Assembly: GCA_047975215.1 (NCBI GenBank)
Contig: JBKEDD010000042.1
Location: 29,363-93,362, forward strand
Source of the DNA: JAGRMG01 sp047975215
GTDB lineage: Bacteria; Pseudomonadota; Alphaproteobacteria; Rhodobacterales; Rhodobacteraceae
Direction: 5' to 3'
DNA length: 64,000 nt
Shown: piece by piece, positions 26,332 through 34,578 of the stretch
How positions within the stretch are numbered: position 1 is the first letter of the stretch
Layout of the letters: every line of letters begins with the position of its first letter
Position numbers and translations under genes: made by a program
Notes under the pieces: generated by a model
Seen by the model: the letters and a program-made list of their open reading frames with translations, nothing else
What the model was told of the DNA's origin: nothing
Databases searched by the model: none

Positions 26332-27633
26332 TCAGCGGGCACGTGCCCTGTCGTCGCGCCGGTCCGCGATCCGGTAAAGCTGATGCGCGAAGGGCAGGAA
26401 CCACGGCGTCTTGCGGTACCAGAACCGGGTTTCCAGCGTGGTTTCGGTGAACGCCGTCGCGCCGGCCGGGTCGTCCATCATCAGCAGCGCCGCCTTGTGG
26501 CCCAGATAGGGTGCCATGGCGTTGCCGCTGCCGGAATAGCCCATCGCGTGCCAGATTCCGTCCAGCCGGCCGATATGGGGCATGAACGAAAAGGTGAATC
26601 CGGTCTGGCCGGTCCAGCTGTGGGTGAGCTTCAGCGTTCTCGTTTGTGGAAAAATTTCTCCGAGCAACCCGTGCAGTACCCGGGCCGAGCGCGCGAGCGA
26701 TACCCTGTTCATGGCCGCCCGCCCGCCCAGCACCAGCCGCCTGCCGTCCGGCGACAGCCGGAAATAGCAGTGCCGGTTGCGGGTTTCCACGCACATGCGC
26801 CGCCCCGGCATCAGGTCGTCGGCCATGCCCTCGGGCAGTTCCTCGGTCGCGATCAGAAAGCTCGACACCGGGATCATGCGGCGTTTCAGGTTCGGGAAAT
26901 CCGGCGTGGTATAGCCGTTCGTGGCCATCAGTACCGCCGCGGCGCGGATTTCTCCCCTGGCGGTGGTCACAACGAATCCCGAACCGGCGGGGCGAACATC
27001 GCGTACCGCCGTCTGCCCGAACACCCGTGCGCCGGCGCTTCGGGCGGCCTGCAATATGCCGGTCATGTACTTGCCCGGATGCAGGCCGCCGTGATCGTGC
27101 AGCAGCATGCCGCCGCTATACAGGCCCGATCCTATTTCCGCGCGCTGGCGTTCGGGGGGCACCATGTCGATATTGACCGCCACCAGCTTGCGCAGATCGT
27201 CCAGCCCGCGGGCGGTTGCGTCGTATTCGGCCCGGTTCCACTGACCGCGGAACCGGCCATACTGGTGATAGTCGCACTCGATGCCTTCGTCGCGGATGCG
27301 CGACACCGCGAATGCAAGCGAATCGACATGCGATTCGACCAGCAGGCGCTGCGCGGTTTCCGCCCCGTATTTTTCAGCCATCTGTTCGGGCGACAAACGG
27401 TAGCCGCCGCCGATCATTCCGCCATTGCGCGTGCTTGCGCCCCAGCCCGGATCTTGTGCGTCAAGCGCGACCACGTCCTTGCCGGCCCGGGCCAGCGTCA
27501 GCGCCGCCGAGCAGCCGGTAAGCCCGGCCCCGACGATCACGACATCGCATTCGGCGGGTAGTTCGGGGGGCGGATCGGCGGGCCGGTCCCGGAACGGCGC
27601 GACGTCCTCCCACCAATAGGGATCGGGTTTCAT
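26332..27633 (-). CDS. FAD-dependent amine oxidase, PuuB-like (DAO family)
   Basis: 433 residues. The dinucleotide motif VVIVGAGLTGCSAALTLARAG lies at about residues 31-51 and is followed by GWGASTRNGGMIGGG, the motif typical of gamma-glutamylputrescine oxidases and related N-substituted amine oxidases. A C-terminal GYSGSGNAMAPYLG segment closes the FAD site. It should oxidise a secondary amine or gamma-glutamyl-amine to an aldehyde or imine. Its neighbours, an aldehyde dehydrogenase upstream and a Rid protein downstream, could take the products. The GlxBCD subunits in the same operon suggest a glutamate-linked amine as substrate. Confidence 0.82.
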   Translation of the reverse strand: MKPDPYWWEDVAPFRDRPADPPPELPAECDVVIVGAGLTGCSAALTLARAGKDVVALDAQDPGWGASTRNGGMIGGGYRLSPEQMAEKYGAETAQRLLVESHVDSLAFAVSRIRDEGIECDYHQYGRFRGQWNRAEYDATARGLDDLRKLVAVNIDMVPPERQRAEIGSGLYSGGMLLHDHGGLHPGKYMTGILQAARSAGARVFGQTAVRDVRPAGSGFVVTTARGEIRAAAVLMATNGYTTPDFPNLKRRMIPVSSFLIATEELPEGMADDLMPGRRMCVETRNRHCYFRLSPDGRRLVLGGRAAMNRVSLARSARVLHGLLGEIFPQTRTLKLTHSWTGQTGFTFSFMPHIGRLDGIWHAMGYSGSGNAMAPYLGHKAALLMMDDPAGATAFTETTLETRFWYRKTPWFLPFAHQLYRIADRRDDRARAR

Positions 27634-27674
27634 GATGGTCCTGTCACTATATGCCGGCCGGGCCGGCTTCGGCT

Positions 27675-29084
27675 CTACTTGGCAATGCTCATGACCTGTA
27701 TCTGGGTGTACTCATCCAGCCCTTCCTGGGATTGCTCGACACCCAGGCCCGAGGACTTGAACCCGGCCATTGGAATGTGCGGCCCGATATTGACGCACTG
27801 GTTCACCCAGACTGTGCCGCTCTGGATTTTCGACGCAATCTTGGTTGCCTTGCGTTCATCCCTGGACCAGACCGAACCGCCAAGCCCGTAATCCAGACCG
27901 TTGGCCTTTCTGGTGACGGATTTGGCGCTGGAGAACTTGATCACCGGCAGGATCGGGCCGAACTGTTCGAGATCGACGATATCGTCGCCATCCTTGACGT
28001 CGCGCACGATCACGGGGTTGACGAAATAGCCCTTCCGGCCCTTGACGACGCCGCCGCACAGGACCTTGCCATCCTTCTTGGCGCTCTTGATCAGGGCCTT
28101 GACCTTCTGGTACTGCGCCTTGTTCTGGATCGGGCCCATGGTCGCGCCCTGATGCATCCCGTCATCGACCACGGCCTGTTTGGCCAGCCGGACCAGTTCG
28201 TCGCAGAATTCGTCATGAATGTCCTTGTGGACATAGACCCGCTTGACCGCCATGCAGACCTGCCCGGCATTCATGAAGGCGCCGTTGAATATCTTGGCGG
28301 CGGTATCCTTCACATCCACGTCGGGCAGGATGATGGCCGGATCGTTGCCGCCCAGTTCGAGCGTCAGGCGCTTCACAGTGCCGGCCGCCGACGCCATGAT
28401 CTTCTTGCCGGTCTCGGTCGAGCCGGTAAAGCTGACCTTGGCGACATCGGGGTGACTTGTCAGCACCTCGCCCAGGTCGTTTTCGTCCGTCACAGCGTTG
28501 ATGACCCCGGCGGGAACGAAATCGTTGCACAGTTCCAGTATCCTGAGGATGGTCAGCGGCGTCGTCGGGGCGGGCTTGAGGACGATGGTGTTGCCGGCCA
28601 CCAGCGCCGGGCCGATCTTCCAGAACGGTACCAGCACGGGAAAGTTCCAGGGGCAGATGCCGGCCACCACGCCCAGCGGCACACGACGAACCTCGATCTG
28701 GAAGGTTTCGTCGTCCTGTACCGTCCGGCCCCGTGGCTCAAGCGTCGCGTAGTGGCGCAGATAGCCTTCGGTCCAGGCCATTTCGCCCATCGATTCCGGC
28801 AGCGGCTTGCCCTGTTCCTTGGTCATCAACCGGGCCAGCATCTCGGCGTTGTTGGCGATCACGTCGGCGATTTTCGCCACGACCGCCTGACGCTCGGACA
28901 GCGGTGTGGCGGCCCAGTCCGGAAATGCCGCCTTGGCCGCGGCGACCGCGTTGTCGATATCCTTGGGCGTGCCCTTGGGTACCCTCGCGAAGGTTTTTTC
29001 ATCGGCCGGGTTGATAACGGCGATGGTCTTGCCCTTGGTGTCCTTTCCGACGAGTTTGCCGCCGATGAGCATTTTCTGAAACAT
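27675..29084 (-). CDS. NAD(P)-dependent aldehyde dehydrogenase
   Basis: 469 residues, standard for the ALDH superfamily. The cofactor region is GICPWNFPVLVPFWK (about 142-156) and FTGSTETGKK. The general base is Glu243 in LELGGNDP and the nucleophile is Cys277 in NAGQVCMAVKR. CAGGAGAG gives a good SD. It lies between the GlxD-type subunit and the PuuB-like oxidase in one operon, so it likely oxidises the aldehyde made by that oxidase, by analogy with PuuC in putrescine breakdown. Exact substrate unknown. Confidence 0.9.
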   Translation of the reverse strand: MFQKMLIGGKLVGKDTKGKTIAVINPADEKTFARVPKGTPKDIDNAVAAAKAAFPDWAATPLSERQAVVAKIADVIANNAEMLARLMTKEQGKPLPESMGEMAWTEGYLRHYATLEPRGRTVQDDETFQIEVRRVPLGVVAGICPWNFPVLVPFWKIGPALVAGNTIVLKPAPTTPLTILRILELCNDFVPAGVINAVTDENDLGEVLTSHPDVAKVSFTGSTETGKKIMASAAGTVKRLTLELGGNDPAIILPDVDVKDTAAKIFNGAFMNAGQVCMAVKRVYVHKDIHDEFCDELVRLAKQAVVDDGMHQGATMGPIQNKAQYQKVKALIKSAKKDGKVLCGGVVKGRKGYFVNPVIVRDVKDGDDIVDLEQFGPILPVIKFSSAKSVTRKANGLDYGLGGSVWSRDERKATKIASKIQSGTVWVNQCVNIGPHIPMAGFKSSGLGVEQSQEGLDEYTQIQVMSIAK

Positions 29085-29128
29085 GTTTCTCTCCTGTTGG
29101 TGTCGCCATGCGGCGGCGCGGCCCCTTG

Positions 29129-30568
29129 TCAGGCCTTTCGCGCGGTGTTCCAGTCGAACGGGCGGTCGATTCCGGCCATCTTGACGCCGGTAAATGCCGA
29201 TGCCTCGAAGGACAGCGCCCGCAGATCCTCGGTTTCCAGGTTGTGCACCGAGGACTTGCCGCAGGCCTTGGCCAGCGCGGTGATTTCCATCGTCATGGCG
29301 GTCAGGAACCGCGCCACGCGCTCGGCGCCGGCGGCGACGCTCATGCGCTTTTCAAGCTCCGCGTCCTGGGTCGCGATCCCCATCGGGCACAGGCCCGTGT
29401 GGCAGTGATGGCAGGCCCCCGGGCTGGTCCCAAGCTTCTGGTAATCCTCCAGATATTGCGGTGCGTTGCAGCCAAGCGCAATCATCGCGGCGTTGCCGAT
29501 CATCACCGCATCGGCGCCCAGGGCAAGCGCCTTGGCGACATCGGTGCCGGTGCGGATGCCGCCCGCCGCGACCAGCGTCACCTTGCCCGTCATGCCGGCC
29601 TCGTCCAGCGCCTCGCGGGCCGCCGGGATCGCCGACATGGTCGGGATGCCGGTATGATTGAGAAGCATTTCCGGCGATGCTCCGGTGCCGCCCTCGGCGC
29701 CGTCGACAACCACGACATCGGCGCCCGCCTTGGCGGCGACGGCCACGTCGAACCGCGGCCGGGTCGCGCCCATCTTGATGAAGATCGGCACCTGATAGTT
29801 GGTCGCGATGCGCAATTCCTCGATCTTGACGGCAAGGTCGTCGGCGCCCAGCCAGTCCGGATGGCGGATGGTGGAGCGTTGATCGACGCCTTCGGGCAGG
29901 GTGCGCATCTTCGAGATTCGCGGGCTGACCTTCATGCCCAGCAACAACCCGCCGGTGCCCGGCTTGGCGCCTTGCCCGACCACCAGTTCCAGCCCATCGG
30001 CACGGCGCAGATGGTCCAGATCGAGGCCGTAGCGCGCCGGGCTCATCTGATAGACCAGTTTTTTCGAGGCGGCGCGCTCTTCCTCCAGCATCCCGCCTTC
30101 GCCGGTGCAGGTCATGCTACCCGCTTTCGAGGCGCCGTGACCCAGCGATTCCTTGGCATTGGCCGACAGCGCGCCGAACGACATCGAGGCGATGTAGATC
30201 GGGATATCAAGTTCGATCGGCTTTTCGACCAGCCCGCGGCCGCCGCCCAGAACCGTCCTGGTCTCGCATTTCTCGCGATAGCCTTCCAGCGGCAGGCGCG
30301 TCATCGTCGCGGGCACGAAGGTCAGGTCGTCGAATGTCGGCAGCCGCTTGTTGAAGCTGTTCCAGCCCCGCACCTGATAGCGGCCAAGCTGGGCCAGCGC
30401 GTGAACTTCCGATATCGCCTCGGGGGTCCAGCGCGTCGATCCGCCCCTGTCGTAGGACGCGGGAACCCCGGCCGGGCGGCCCTCTATCGCGGCCTCGCCG
30501 AAGGCAACCTGTTCCTCGGTCGCTTCCTCGAACGGATAGACATAGGGGGGTTTTATATCATCAGCCAT
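29129..30568 (-). CDS. glxD: FMN-binding glutamate-synthase-like subunit (GlxD / N-methylglutamate synthase type)
   Basis: 479 residues corresponding to the central plus FMN domains of glutamate synthase without the amidotransferase and GXGXG parts. The barrel includes ANAKESLGHGASKAGS, GQGAKPGTGG and VDGAEGGTGASPE. The iron-sulfur cysteines cluster in GACHHCHTGLCPMG (about residues 392-405). In Methylobacterium-type N-methylglutamate synthase this is the catalytic subunit that joins an amine to 2-oxoglutarate or glutamate; in rhizobia the gene is called glxD. It overlaps the GXGXG-subunit gene by 16 bp. The specific amine is not known. Confidence 0.88.
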   Translation of the reverse strand: MADDIKPPYVYPFEEATEEQVAFGEAAIEGRPAGVPASYDRGGSTRWTPEAISEVHALAQLGRYQVRGWNSFNKRLPTFDDLTFVPATMTRLPLEGYREKCETRTVLGGGRGLVEKPIELDIPIYIASMSFGALSANAKESLGHGASKAGSMTCTGEGGMLEEERAASKKLVYQMSPARYGLDLDHLRRADGLELVVGQGAKPGTGGLLLGMKVSPRISKMRTLPEGVDQRSTIRHPDWLGADDLAVKIEELRIATNYQVPIFIKMGATRPRFDVAVAAKAGADVVVVDGAEGGTGASPEMLLNHTGIPTMSAIPAAREALDEAGMTGKVTLVAAGGIRTGTDVAKALALGADAVMIGNAAMIALGCNAPQYLEDYQKLGTSPGACHHCHTGLCPMGIATQDAELEKRMSVAAGAERVARFLTAMTMEITALAKACGKSSVHNLETEDLRALSFEASAFTGVKMAGIDRPFDWNTARKA

Positions 30569-31260
30569 GCTTTTGCGTCCCTGCTTTCAAAATACCAAAG
30601 GCGCTGACCGGCGATGATGCGGCGCCAGTCGCGCGACGTGTCCTTGAGGCCGAGAGGGTCGAGAATGGCATCCACCTCGGCGACCTGTTCGGCGCTCGGT
30701 TCGGTGACGACGGCATCGACGCCGAGATCCTGAACATCGCCCGTCACCCAGACCTCGCCCTCCCAGAGCGCATCGGCGCAACTGCCGCCGGCGCCGCCCA
30801 GCGCGATGATCTTGCCGCCATGCGCCATGAAGCCGGACTGATATCCGATCTTGCCCTCGACGATTATGTTGCCGTCCTTCATGGCAACGCCGACGCGCGG
30901 TCCGCAATCGCCCTTGACGTGGATTGTGCCGCCCAGCATCGCGGCACCCACCGACATGCCGGCATAGCCGCCAACGGTGACATGTCCGCCGCTCATCGCC
31001 TCGCCGCAGCCCCAGCCGGCGTTGCGTTCGATCTCGATGCGCGCTCCGGTGTTCAGACCGCCGCAGTAATAGCCGACCGAGCCTTCGAATCGGACCTTGC
31101 AGCCCGGCGGCAGCCCGACGCCAAGGTTGTGGCGCGACAGCGTGTTGGTGACGAGGATCGACTTGCCGGCACTCGCTGCCTCGAGGATCTCCATGTGAAC
31201 TTCACGGACCGGGCGCTTGCCCACCTCGATGACGACCTCGTTGGTGACGACCTCGTTCAT
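30553..31260 (-). CDS. glxC: GXGXG-domain glutamate-synthase-like subunit (GlxC / MgsB type)
   Basis: 235 residues made of repeated beta-helix turns with glycine pairs: GYYCGGLNTGARIEI, GWGCGEAMSGGHVTVGG, GPRVGVAMKDGNIIVEG and GYQSGFMAHGGKIIALGG. This is the free-standing form of the C-terminal structural domain of glutamate synthase large subunit. It has no catalytic residues and is expected to assemble with the FMN and amidotransferase subunits. Start and stop overlap the neighbouring genes (ATGA with GlxB, 16 bp with GlxD), so the three subunits are made together. Confidence 0.88.
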   Translation of the reverse strand: MNEVVTNEVVIEVGKRPVREVHMEILEAASAGKSILVTNTLSRHNLGVGLPPGCKVRFEGSVGYYCGGLNTGARIEIERNAGWGCGEAMSGGHVTVGGYAGMSVGAAMLGGTIHVKGDCGPRVGVAMKDGNIIVEGKIGYQSGFMAHGGKIIALGGAGGSCADALWEGEVWVTGDVQDLGVDAVVTEPSAEQVAEVDAILDPLGLKDTSRDWRRIIAGQRLWYFESRDAKAWLMI

Positions 31261-32204
31261 GCCGCTTCCCTCCGGTTGCCGACGCCCCAGATGCCCTGCT
31301 GGGCCGGACCGTCGTAGTTGAGAATCGCGATGTCGTCGTCTTCCAAGACCCGGCGCACCGACTGTTCCTCGGTCGCTGCCGCGATCTCGCCGTTTCGGTT
31401 GACCACGACCAGCGGCTTCATGGCGAACCGGTCCTTGGCAAAGCCGATCTGGTCGGGCATCGAGATCATGAAGGTGAAAACCCCGTCAATTTCCCGGATC
31501 GAACGGGTCAGGGCCTGGTCCATGCTCAGACCTTCCTTCATCCGGTCCGATACCCAGACGGCGATCAGTTCGCTGTCGTTATAGGTCAGGAACCGGTAGC
31601 CCTTGTGTTCCAGCCGGTTGCGCCAGGAATAGTAATCGGTGATCTGGCCGTTGTGCACGATGGCGACATCCGGAAAGGGGCGCGCCCAGAACGGGTGGCT
31701 GGCATTTGGCCGCACGTCGGACTCGGTGGCCAGCCGGGCATGGCCCAGACCGTGCGTGCCGATCATGTCGCGCACGCCATGCTTGTCGGCGACCTCGTAG
31801 GCGCCGCCGGTATCCTTGATGATTTCAAGCGACCGGCCTACCGACAGCATTTCGAGCCGCGTGCAGATTTCGTCCGCGTCCGCCGTCCAGCGCGCCAGAT
31901 CGTCGGGTTCGGTGATCGTCATGCGCACCGAATAGTGGCTGGAGCGGCCGTTGTCCCAGGTCGGTTCGTCGATGAAGTCGCCGCCATGCTCCTTCAGGAT
32001 GGCGCGAAACTCGTCGAGATCGCGCCCGAGCATGTCGCGATCGAACCCCATGGCCCGAACGATGTAGCCGTTGTCACGGGGTACACCGTAGATGGCAAAC
32101 CCGGTCGAATCCGCGCCCCTGTGTTCCTGCGCATCCATCAGCTCGACCAGATCGCGCCCGACCTGACCCGGCGCGTTCAGTATTCTACCAGCAATTCCGC
32201 ACAT
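31257..32204 (-). CDS. glxB: class II glutamine-amidotransferase subunit (GlxB / MgsA type)
   Basis: 315 residues beginning MCGIAGRIL, so Cys2 would be the N-terminal nucleophile after Met removal. Other Ntn-amidotransferase motifs are HRGADSTGFAIYG, GLGHARLATESDV, IVHNGQITDYYSWR and YNDSELIAVWV. It would release ammonia from glutamine, or handle the gamma-glutamyl group, for the FMN subunit. It is the first gene of a six-gene operon. A GAAAGGGACGCC ribosome-binding region precedes the start, and a perfect palindrome 26 bp upstream suggests GntR control. Confidence 0.9.
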   Translation of the reverse strand: MCGIAGRILNAPGQVGRDLVELMDAQEHRGADSTGFAIYGVPRDNGYIVRAMGFDRDMLGRDLDEFRAILKEHGGDFIDEPTWDNGRSSHYSVRMTITEPDDLARWTADADEICTRLEMLSVGRSLEIIKDTGGAYEVADKHGVRDMIGTHGLGHARLATESDVRPNASHPFWARPFPDVAIVHNGQITDYYSWRNRLEHKGYRFLTYNDSELIAVWVSDRMKEGLSMDQALTRSIREIDGVFTFMISMPDQIGFAKDRFAMKPLVVVNRNGEIAAATEEQSVRRVLEDDDIAILNYDGPAQQGIWGVGNRREAA

Positions 32205-32229
32205 GGCGTCCCTTTCGAAATCAACGAGT

Positions 32230-32245
32230 ATACTGTATACAGTAT
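32230..32245. promoter_or_regulatory. GntR-type operator (16-bp perfect palindrome)
   Basis: ATACTGTATACAGTAT is a perfect palindrome with the TGTATACA core favoured by FCD-type GntR regulators. It lies in the divergent space between glxB (start 32204) and the gntR gene (start 32338). On the minus strand TTGAAA with a 16-bp spacer to TACAGT would place a -10 element in the palindrome, so a bound regulator should block glx transcription. The -35/-10 reading is tentative. Confidence 0.62.
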
Positions 32246-32337
32246 TTTGTACGTTTCAACCGTTAAGAGATCGCGCCGCCATATTCGTCTTTTCGACATG
32301 GCCTGAATAGGATAGCCATCCGGCGCAGGAGGCCCCG

Positions 32338-33000
32338 ATGCCCTTCAAACCACTGTCTCAGCCGCGCGTGCGCCTTGCCGATCAGGTCTATGACCAGATC
32401 ATGCAGGCGATTCGCGACGGCTCGATTTCGCCGGACGACCGGATCGTCCAGGAAAAGCTGGCCGAGGAATTCGAGATCAGCCGCACGCCGATCCGCGAGG
32501 CCCTGTTCCGGATGGAGCAGGAAGGCATCCTGGTCGTCGCCGGGCGCGGCGGTTTCCGGATCCGGCGCCTCGAACAGGGCGAGATCGCCGAACTCTACGG
32601 TGCCCGCGCCTCAATCGAGGGGTTCGCCGCGCGGCTGCTGGCCGAGTCGGGCGATGCGCAGACCTGTGAACGCCTGCGCCGGCAGATCACCGCAGCCGAA
32701 GACCTGAAGGTAAACACCGTAGAGGCCTATTTCGACGCCAACATGTCGATCCACCGCGCCTTCGTGCAGGCCACTGGCAACCGCTTTTTGCTGGAGTTCT
32801 TCGACAACATCTGGAACCGGGGTTCCTCGTTCACGCTGTTCGCCTCGATCCGCGGCGCGGATCTGTCGAAATCGCTGGGCGATCACCTGGGCCTTGTGGA
32901 TGCCATCGAGACCGGCAACGGATCGGCGGCTGCCGAAAAGATGATCGCGCATATCTATGACGGCGAGAAATTGCAGATGAAGGGCATGGACCTCGCCTGA
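32338..33000 (+). CDS. GntR-family regulator, FCD subfamily
   Basis: 220 residues. The N-terminal winged helix is clear: QVYDQIMQAIRDGSISPDDR, EKLAEEFEISRTPIREALFR and the wing GILVVAGRGGFRIRRL (about residues 55-72). The C-terminal all-helical FCD domain includes NMSIHRAFVQATGNRFLLEF and GDHLGLVDAIETGN, with histidines that usually bind a metal and a carboxylate ligand. It faces the glx operon across the 16-bp palindrome and is followed by matB after 25 bp. In rhizobia the malonate regulator MatR is of this type, so malonate is one candidate ligand. Confidence 0.9.
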   Translation: MPFKPLSQPRVRLADQVYDQIMQAIRDGSISPDDRIVQEKLAEEFEISRTPIREALFRMEQEGILVVAGRGGFRIRRLEQGEIAELYGARASIEGFAARLLAESGDAQTCERLRRQITAAEDLKVNTVEAYFDANMSIHRAFVQATGNRFLLEFFDNIWNRGSSFTLFASIRGADLSKSLGDHLGLVDAIETGNGSAAAEKMIAHIYDGEKLQMKGMDLA

Positions 33001-33025
33001 ACCCCGACCCGGAAGGATGACGCAT

Positions 33026-34549
33026 ATGTACGAGCGCAACCATCTCGCCGCGCGCCTGCGCAAGGCCAGCATCGGGTTCGAGGATGCGCCGTTCCTGCAC
33101 GACCGGCAGACCGGGGAAACGGTGACATATGGCGACTTCTTCGCCAATGCCGAGAGAATGGCGGCGGTTCTCGCCGCTGCGGGGGTATGCCCCGGTGACC
33201 GGGTCGCGGTGCAGGCGCCCAAGACGCGGGCGATGCTGGAACTCTATGTTGGCACGGTCATGGCCGGGGGCGTCTTCCTGCCGCTGAACCCGGCCTATAC
33301 CGGGGCCGAACTTGCCTATTTCCTGAACGATGCCGAACCGCGCCTGCTGGTCTGCGATCCCGGCAGGCGCGACACGCTCGGGCCGGTCGCCGAACAGGCC
33401 GGGGTCGCCGAGATCCTGACCATCGCCGCCGACGAGGGCGGCAGCCTGACCGCGCGGCGCGACCGTGCCGATCCGGGGTTTACGGTGGTGGAACGCGGCC
33501 CCGACGATCTGGCCGCGATCCTTTACACCTCGGGCACCACGGGGCGGTCGAAAGGCGCGATGCTGACACATGACGCACTGGCTTCGAACTCGCAAACGCT
33601 CAGGGACTGCTGGCGCTTTGGCCGCGACGACGTGCTGATCCACGCCTTGCCGATCTTTCACACGCACGGGTTGTTCGTGGCCACCAATATCGCGCTGATG
33701 TCGGGGTCGTCCTGCATCTTCCTTTCCGGGTTCGATGCCCGGACCGTTCTTGATTGCATGCCCCAAGCCACCGCGCTGATGGGGGTGCCCACCTTCTATG
33801 TGCGGCTACTTGAACTGGACGGGCTGGCGCGGGCTGCCGGGGGCATGCGCCTGTTCGTCTCCGGCTCGGCGCCGCTTCTGGCTGAAACCCACGACCGCTG
33901 GCGCAAGGTGACGGGCCATGCCATCCTTGAACGCTATGGCATGACCGAAACCAACATGAACACGTCCAACCCCTATGACGGCGAGCGGCGCGCCGGCACC
34001 GTCGGCTTCCCGCTGCCGGGGGTCGAACTCGTCGTGACCGACCCGGACACCGGCGCCGAACGGGAGCGGGGCGAGATCGGGGTTATCGAGGTGCGCGGGC
34101 CGAACGTGTTCGCCGGCTACTGGCGGATGCCCGAAAAGACCCGCGAAGAACTGCGCGAGAACGGCTTTTTCATCACCGGCGATCTGGGCCGGATCGACGG
34201 CGACGGGTATGTCCATATCGTCGGGCGCGGCAAGGATCTTATCATCACCGGCGGCTATAACGTCTACCCCAAGGAGGTCGAACTGCTGATCGACGACTTG
34301 CCCGGGGTGCGCGAAAGTGCCGTGATCGGCGTGCCGCATCCTGATTTCGGCGAAGCCGTGGTTGCCGTTGTGGTGCCCGAAACGGGCGCCGCGCCGACGC
34401 CCGAACAGGTCATGGCCGGCATCGAAGCCGACCTGGCGCGCTTCAAACAGCCCAAACGCGTGTTCATCGTCGATGAACTGGTGCGCAACACCATGGGCAA
34501 GGTTCAGAAGAACGTGCTGCGCGAACGTTATCGCGCGGTCTTCGCCTGA
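33026..34549 (+). CDS. matB: malonyl-CoA synthetase (malonate-CoA ligase)
   Basis: 507 residues from the ATG at 33026; GGAAGG at 33011-33016 fits this start better than the ATG at 33017. AMP-binding motifs are ILYTSGTTGRSKGAMLTHD (P-loop), ERYGMTETNMNTSNPYDG, the ITGDLGRIDGDGYVHIVGRG hinge and, at the C-terminus, NTMGKVQKNVLRE with the acetylatable lysine. HALPIFHTHGLFVATN and the TETNMNTSNPYDG block are very close to what I recall of Rhodopseudomonas MatB. It activates malonate, and perhaps methylmalonate, with ATP and CoA. No matA decarboxylase or matC carrier is adjacent. Confidence 0.82.
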   Translation: MYERNHLAARLRKASIGFEDAPFLHDRQTGETVTYGDFFANAERMAAVLAAAGVCPGDRVAVQAPKTRAMLELYVGTVMAGGVFLPLNPAYTGAELAYFLNDAEPRLLVCDPGRRDTLGPVAEQAGVAEILTIAADEGGSLTARRDRADPGFTVVERGPDDLAAILYTSGTTGRSKGAMLTHDALASNSQTLRDCWRFGRDDVLIHALPIFHTHGLFVATNIALMSGSSCIFLSGFDARTVLDCMPQATALMGVPTFYVRLLELDGLARAAGGMRLFVSGSAPLLAETHDRWRKVTGHAILERYGMTETNMNTSNPYDGERRAGTVGFPLPGVELVVTDPDTGAERERGEIGVIEVRGPNVFAGYWRMPEKTREELRENGFFITGDLGRIDGDGYVHIVGRGKDLIITGGYNVYPKEVELLIDDLPGVRESAVIGVPHPDFGEAVVAVVVPETGAAPTPEQVMAGIEADLARFKQPKRVFIVDELVRNTMGKVQKNVLRERYRAVFA

Positions 34550-34551
34550 GC

Positions 34552-34573
34552 GCCCGGCCACGGGGGGCCGGGC
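34552..34573. terminator. bidirectional hairpin between convergent genes
   Basis: GCCCGGCC (34552-34559) pairs with GGCCGGGC (34566-34573) around a 6-nt loop, filling the gap between the matB stop and the ALDH7 stop. No T-run is evident, but placement and symmetry fit a shared terminator. Confidence 0.5.
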
Positions 34574-34578
34574 CAGTT

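Noticed and set aside
25878..32204. Calling the glx operon a complete N-methylglutamate pathway for methylamine use
   Set aside because: No gmaS-type ligase and no mgdABCD dehydrogenase subunits are present in the window; only the synthase-like subunits are.
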